Assembly: GCA_039964455.1 (NCBI GenBank)
Contig: JBDVXK010000001.1
Coordinates: 1 to 7,174, forward strand
DNA: 7,174 nucleotides
Direction of reading: 5' to 3'
Source: CALJFL01 sp039964455
Lineage (GTDB): Bacteria; Pseudomonadota; Gammaproteobacteria; Pseudomonadales; Halieaceae
Under the pieces are notes generated by a model. The model saw only the letters and a list, made by a program, of their open reading frames with translations, had not been told where the DNA came from and did not search any database. The position numbers and the translations under genes were made by a program. Shown in pieces: positions 5,294-7,174 of this stretch (position 1 is the first letter of the stretch; every line of letters starts with the position of its first letter).

Positions 5294-5665
5294 ATGACCG
5301 AATACGAACTGCTTGACCTCGTTGCGAGCGGAACAGATCAAATGGCTGATATGTTTTCCTTATATTTGACGGTACTGTCTGCTTATCTCCTCGTAGCCTA
5401 TATAGCGGGCAGCAAGCTCACCGCACTCCAATTTGGTGGCGTTACATCTTTATTTATTTTCGCATCTTCTGGACAGGCTTTAGGTATATATCAGAATGGC
5501 ATTCACATTGGAGAGTTGTATCAAAAAAAGCAGGAGCTATCGGCGCTAACCCCCTATGAGTCGCAATATGTCGCGAATACAAATGTGTGGGTCGTGGCGA
5601 TGGTAGTGGCGATAGTGATTTCCGTATTCTTTATGCTGCAGGTCAGGCGTGCAAAGGCAGAATGA
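5294..5665 (+). CDS. Three-TM membrane protein, array paralog family
   Basis: A 123 aa protein of unknown function. ATG 5294 is preceded by GGGAGA (5281-5286); an upstream in-frame TTG at 5279 overlaps that site and was rejected. The N terminus MTEYE is identical to the gene at 332. Membrane segments are at about 24-39, 46-66 and 97-115. Family landmarks Thr26, Tyr31, Ala35-Tyr36, Gly39, Gln46 and Gly64-Ile65-Tyr66 are all present; the C-terminal motif is FFMLQVRRAKAE, with Leu where siblings have Trp. The TM2-TM3 loop is polar with lysines (YQKKQEL). Its TGA stop opens the shortened repeat R8. Confidence 0.87.
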   Translation: MTEYELLDLVASGTDQMADMFSLYLTVLSAYLLVAYIAGSKLTALQFGGVTSLFIFASSGQALGIYQNGIHIGELYQKKQELSALTPYESQYVANTNVWVVAMVVAIVISVFFMLQVRRAKAE

Positions 5666-5697
5666 CCGCTTTCGCCTATTTGCGGCCCCTGTTCTAT
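5663..5697 (+). repeat. Array repeat R8, internally deleted
   Basis: TGACCGCTTT from the left end is fused directly to CGCCTATTTGCGG from the right end. This is what recombination or slippage between the two direct CCGCTTT arms (1 and 3) would give, removing about 59 bases. The tail (CCCCTGTTCTATGCC) is diverged. Confidence 0.8.
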
Positions 5698-5733
5698 GCC
5701 AACTAGACCTCCAAGCGACAGGAAATATATACA

Positions 5734-6102
5734 ATGAATGAGCATGAATTCTACACTCTAGGCTATGCAAGCATGCAGACACTTCAGACCGAAGAAGCCA
5801 CGTTCCTGACCCTACTATTCGGGTATCTGCTAGCCGCCCACTTTATGGCGAGGCAGGTTTCAAAAGTTCAGCTGGTTATTTTCAATTCAATCTATGTATT
5901 TCTTATGACGGGTCTCTGCTTCAATATATGGCTCCATTGGAGCGCAACCTTGTACTGGTTTAACGAGCCAGGCGTGCCCACTCCTTTCGATAGCGGCACA
6001 GACCCACAGACTCATATGATGGTACAGGTGCTAATGCACTTTGCCATGTTTGTTGGTTCGCTGTATTTCATGTGGAGCGTCCGACGAGGCAAGGCAGAGT
6101 GA
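5734..6102 (+). CDS. Three-TM membrane protein, array paralog family (divergent motif)
   Basis: A 122 aa protein of unknown function. ATG 5734 follows AGGAAA at about 9 bases. The N terminus MNEHEF fits the family M(T/N)E-E start. Membrane segments are at about 24-40, 46-66 and 95-113. It aligns in register with the siblings (Thr26, Tyr31, Ala35, Gln46), but the motif has drifted: AH instead of AY at 35-36, Ala for Gly39 and NIW for GIY at 64-66. The C terminus FMWSVRRGKAE (112-122) combines features of the 4291 and 5294 products. The loop has prolines and acidic residues (NEPGVPTPFDSGTDP). The TGA stop is the first triplet of repeat R9. Confidence 0.86.
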   Translation: MNEHEFYTLGYASMQTLQTEEATFLTLLFGYLLAAHFMARQVSKVQLVIFNSIYVFLMTGLCFNIWLHWSATLYWFNEPGVPTPFDSGTDPQTHMMVQVLMHFAMFVGSLYFMWSVRRGKAE

Positions 6103-6189
6103 CCACTTTGAGGCGATAGCGGAAGTTTCTCCTATCTAGCCCAGTTCCGAGCCTCTAATGTCCGCTTTCGCCTATTAGGTGTCTGTCTA
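6100..6189 (+). repeat. Array repeat R9 (full length, diverged)
   Basis: It begins TGACCACTTTGAGGCGATAG at the stop of the gene at 5734, has a diverged centre, then TCTAATGTCCGCTTTCGCCT. The tail (ATTAGGTGTCTGTCTA) is poorly conserved. Because arms 1 and 4 are altered, it is probably an older or decaying copy. Confidence 0.8.
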
Positions 6190-6193
6190 ACAT

Positions 6194-6219
6194 AGCCCCA
6201 ATCGCGCCCCGCTGGGGCT
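6194..6219 (+). promoter_or_regulatory. GC-rich leader hairpin upstream of the lipoprotein gene
   Basis: AGCCCCA (6194-6200) pairs perfectly with TGGGGCT (6213-6219) across a 12-base loop. No T-run follows, so a leader hairpin is more likely than a terminator. It ends 8 bases before the strong ribosome binding site GGAGG (6228-6232). Confidence 0.4.
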
Positions 6220-6238
6220 GGACGACTGGAGGTTCAAT

Positions 6239-6250
6239 ATGGGCCATTGA
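6239..6250 (+). other. Three-codon leader ORF (MGH) with strong ribosome binding site
   Basis: ATG-GGC-CAT-TGA follows GGAGG by 6 bases. Its TGA overlaps an in-frame TTG (6247) of the lipoprotein gene by two bases (TTGA). It could feed ribosomes to TTG 6247 by termination-reinitiation, or mark a start codon that lost frame by a small indel. Confidence 0.35.
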
Positions 6251-6294
6251 CTAGAATCAATAACCGAAACCTGATTAGTGACAAACTACGCTTC

Positions 6295-6708
6295 ATGAGT
6301 AAATGGCTTCAACACTTATTTATTGCGTCTATGGCTCTTAGCGCTCTACTTGTTGGGTGTGCTGCTGTCGATACGGTACGCGAAGCTCCCGAGAGTGCTG
6401 GCGAGCAACAGTACTTTGAAGAAGGTTATGAGCGAACTGTCGAGGCTGTAGCAGAAACGCTCCCTCTATTAGGGCTAGAGGGCATTGAGCGCCAATCCAC
6501 ACGGCCTGGTACCACGGTATTCATTGGGACTCATGAAAGCACTATTGCTAGCTGGGGAGAGATAGTTCGAGTCATCGTTACTGAGCTAGGTACTAAGAGA
6601 GTGAGTGTTAGGGTTCACTGGAGAAGTTATTTCCGAGACGGCCTTATTACCTCCGCGCCTGATTGGGTGGAGGAGGTCTTCGAGGGAATCAGCGAGGCGC
6701 TCAATTGA
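6295..6708 (+). CDS. Small lipoprotein of unknown function
   Basis: A 137 aa protein from ATG 6295, with a lipoprotein signal peptide (hydrophobic run LFIASMALSALLVGC, lipobox LVGC, acylated Cys22 followed by AAVD). The mature part has an alpha/beta pattern: FEEGYERTVEAVAETLPLLG, then strands around TTVFIGTHES and EIVRVIVTELGTKRVSVRVHW, then WVEEVFEGISEAL. That resembles many small periplasmic lipoproteins with a single compact domain, but I cannot name the family. The residue after Cys is Ala, so there is no Asp+2 inner-membrane retention signal. The start is debatable: the frame is open to TTG 6247 and beyond, and the best ribosome binding site (GGAGG, 6228-6232) serves an out-of-frame ATG at 6239 that stops after three codons. 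It sits between repeats R9 and R10, with about 57 bases between stop and R10. Confidence 0.8.
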   Translation: MSKWLQHLFIASMALSALLVGCAAVDTVREAPESAGEQQYFEEGYERTVEAVAETLPLLGLEGIERQSTRPGTTVFIGTHESTIASWGEIVRVIVTELGTKRVSVRVHWRSYFRDGLITSAPDWVEEVFEGISEALN

Positions 6709-6765
6709 CCCCTCGGCCAACGATGGAATCCTCGAATTTTCGGCTTGCCAGCCAACTGAAAGCTC

Positions 6766-6861
6766 GACGTTCGCTTCGAGGTGATAGCGGACATAACCCG
6801 ACCCAGGGCCGAACCTGGCCCTCTAACGTCCGCTTTCGCCTACCATCCTACATCGATCTAT
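6766..6861 (+). repeat. Array repeat R10 (full length)
   Basis: Full copy with TTCGCTTCGAGGTGATAGCG, a strong central stem (CAGGGCC-GAACC-TGGCCCTC, slightly shifted relative to R5), TAACGTCCGCTTTCGCCTA and a mutated tail (CCATCCTACATCGATCTAT). Arm 1 is TCGCTTC and arm 4 is lost (ATCCTAC). Beyond it CATCGA (6851-6856) and TCGATG (6868-6873) can pair in the leader of the next gene. Confidence 0.88.
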
Positions 6862-6919
6862 CACAATTCGATGATGTAATATAAATCGTCTGAAAAACAA
6901 TAAGAACGAGGGAGCACAC

Positions 6920-7174
6920 ATGACGAATGATGTTGCCATAGGCTACCTACTATCGTTGGCTGAGATCGCTGGTGTATTTATAGCATTCGGTGTGTTGATA
7001 GGCGCTTTACATAAAAATGTTGGGACAAGCCCTCAAAGACAAGCATCTGCGGCCGCCGCCTGCCTTATAGGTACACTTACCTTGCTGGCTTGTCTTTTGC
7101 CTTTACTGTTGCAAGCTTTTGGCGTTGCTCAAATATGGCTTTACTCCAGTATGGCCTTCTTACTACTCATTGGC
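6920..7174 (+). CDS. Membrane protein, incomplete at the window end
   Basis: The first 85 residues of a membrane protein running off the window. ATG 6920 follows GAGGGAG (6909-6915) at a normal distance. Helix 1 is about residues 8-30 (YLLSLAEIAGVFIAFGVLIGAL); a short basic loop (HKNVGTSPQRQ) leads to helix 2 (about 44-66), and a third helix starts near 72. The AEIAGVFIAFG opening resembles small multi-pass hypothetical proteins of proteobacteria, with no function known to me. It is not a member of the M(T/N)E-E three-TM family: it lacks the Thr26/Tyr31/Gln46 landmarks. It is the next cargo gene after repeat R10, and a further repeat after its stop codon would be predicted. Confidence 0.78.
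   Translation, partial: MTNDVAIGYLLSLAEIAGVFIAFGVLIGALHKNVGTSPQRQASAAAACLIGTLTLLACLLPLLLQAFGVAQIWLYSSMAFLLLIG

Noticed and set aside
204..6861. Canonical integron attC sites
   Set aside because: GCCTAAC in R1 fits RYYYAAC, but other copies read GCCTAAT, GCCTAAA or GCCTAAG, and no partner GTTRRRY lies at the opposite end of the palindrome. The array is therefore called cassette-like, not an integron.
204..6861. CRISPR array
   Set aside because: Repeats are about 94 bp, imperfect, palindromic and separated by about 440-670 bp containing genes, not by uniform short spacers.
204..6861. Simple tandem duplication of a gene-plus-repeat unit
   Set aside because: It could explain the four close paralogs, but not the unrelated genes at 3209, 4787, 6295 and 6920 that occupy the same kind of slot.
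6663..6884. 73-codon + strand ORF overlapping the lipoprotein 3' end and R10
   Set aside because: It starts inside a real gene, runs through the repeat palindrome, and has no ribosome binding site or plausible protein pattern.

Overview
The window looks like an accessory region of a free-living, probably marine-type gammaproteobacterium. This rests on protein style only: an S9 oligopeptidase with a Sec signal, a YLAVQIRQN-type membrane protein and a short Cys-lipobox lipoprotein. No rRNA, tRNA or housekeeping gene is present to fix the taxon.

The striking feature is an array. A palindromic element of about 94 bp recurs, always in the + orientation, at about 204, 779 (left part only), 3032 (right tail only), 3057, 3672, 4162, 4657, 5225 (right half), 5663 (internally deleted), 6100 and 6766. 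Apart from one long gene on the other strand, a single short + strand gene lies in each interval, giving repeat-to-repeat units of roughly 440-670 bp. Each unit is a short leader with its own ribosome binding site, one ORF, then the repeat. In three units the TGA stop codon is the first triplet of the repeat; in a fourth the repeat starts right after TAA. This resembles an integron gene-cassette array in layout, but I found no canonical attC core sites and no integrase.

Layout: 1-331 leader and first repeat; 332-775 three-TM protein; 855-2885 minus-strand S9 prolyl-oligopeptidase-type enzyme flanked by partial repeats; 3057-3133 repeat; 3209-3616 small secreted Cys-containing protein; 3796-4164 and 4291-4656 three-TM paralogs; 4787-5224 YLAVQIRQN-type protein; 5294-5665 and 5734-6102 two more three-TM paralogs; 6295-6708 lipoprotein; 6920 to the window end, an incomplete membrane protein.

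Four of the small membrane proteins (122, 121, 123 and 122 aa) align almost without gaps, and the 147 aa protein at 332 is a distant relative. The other cargo genes are unrelated to them and to each other, so simple tandem duplication does not explain the array. Nearly all cargo is predicted to be in the envelope, but no pathway can be assigned. The best candidate for an undescribed system is the repeat plus its membrane-protein cargo.
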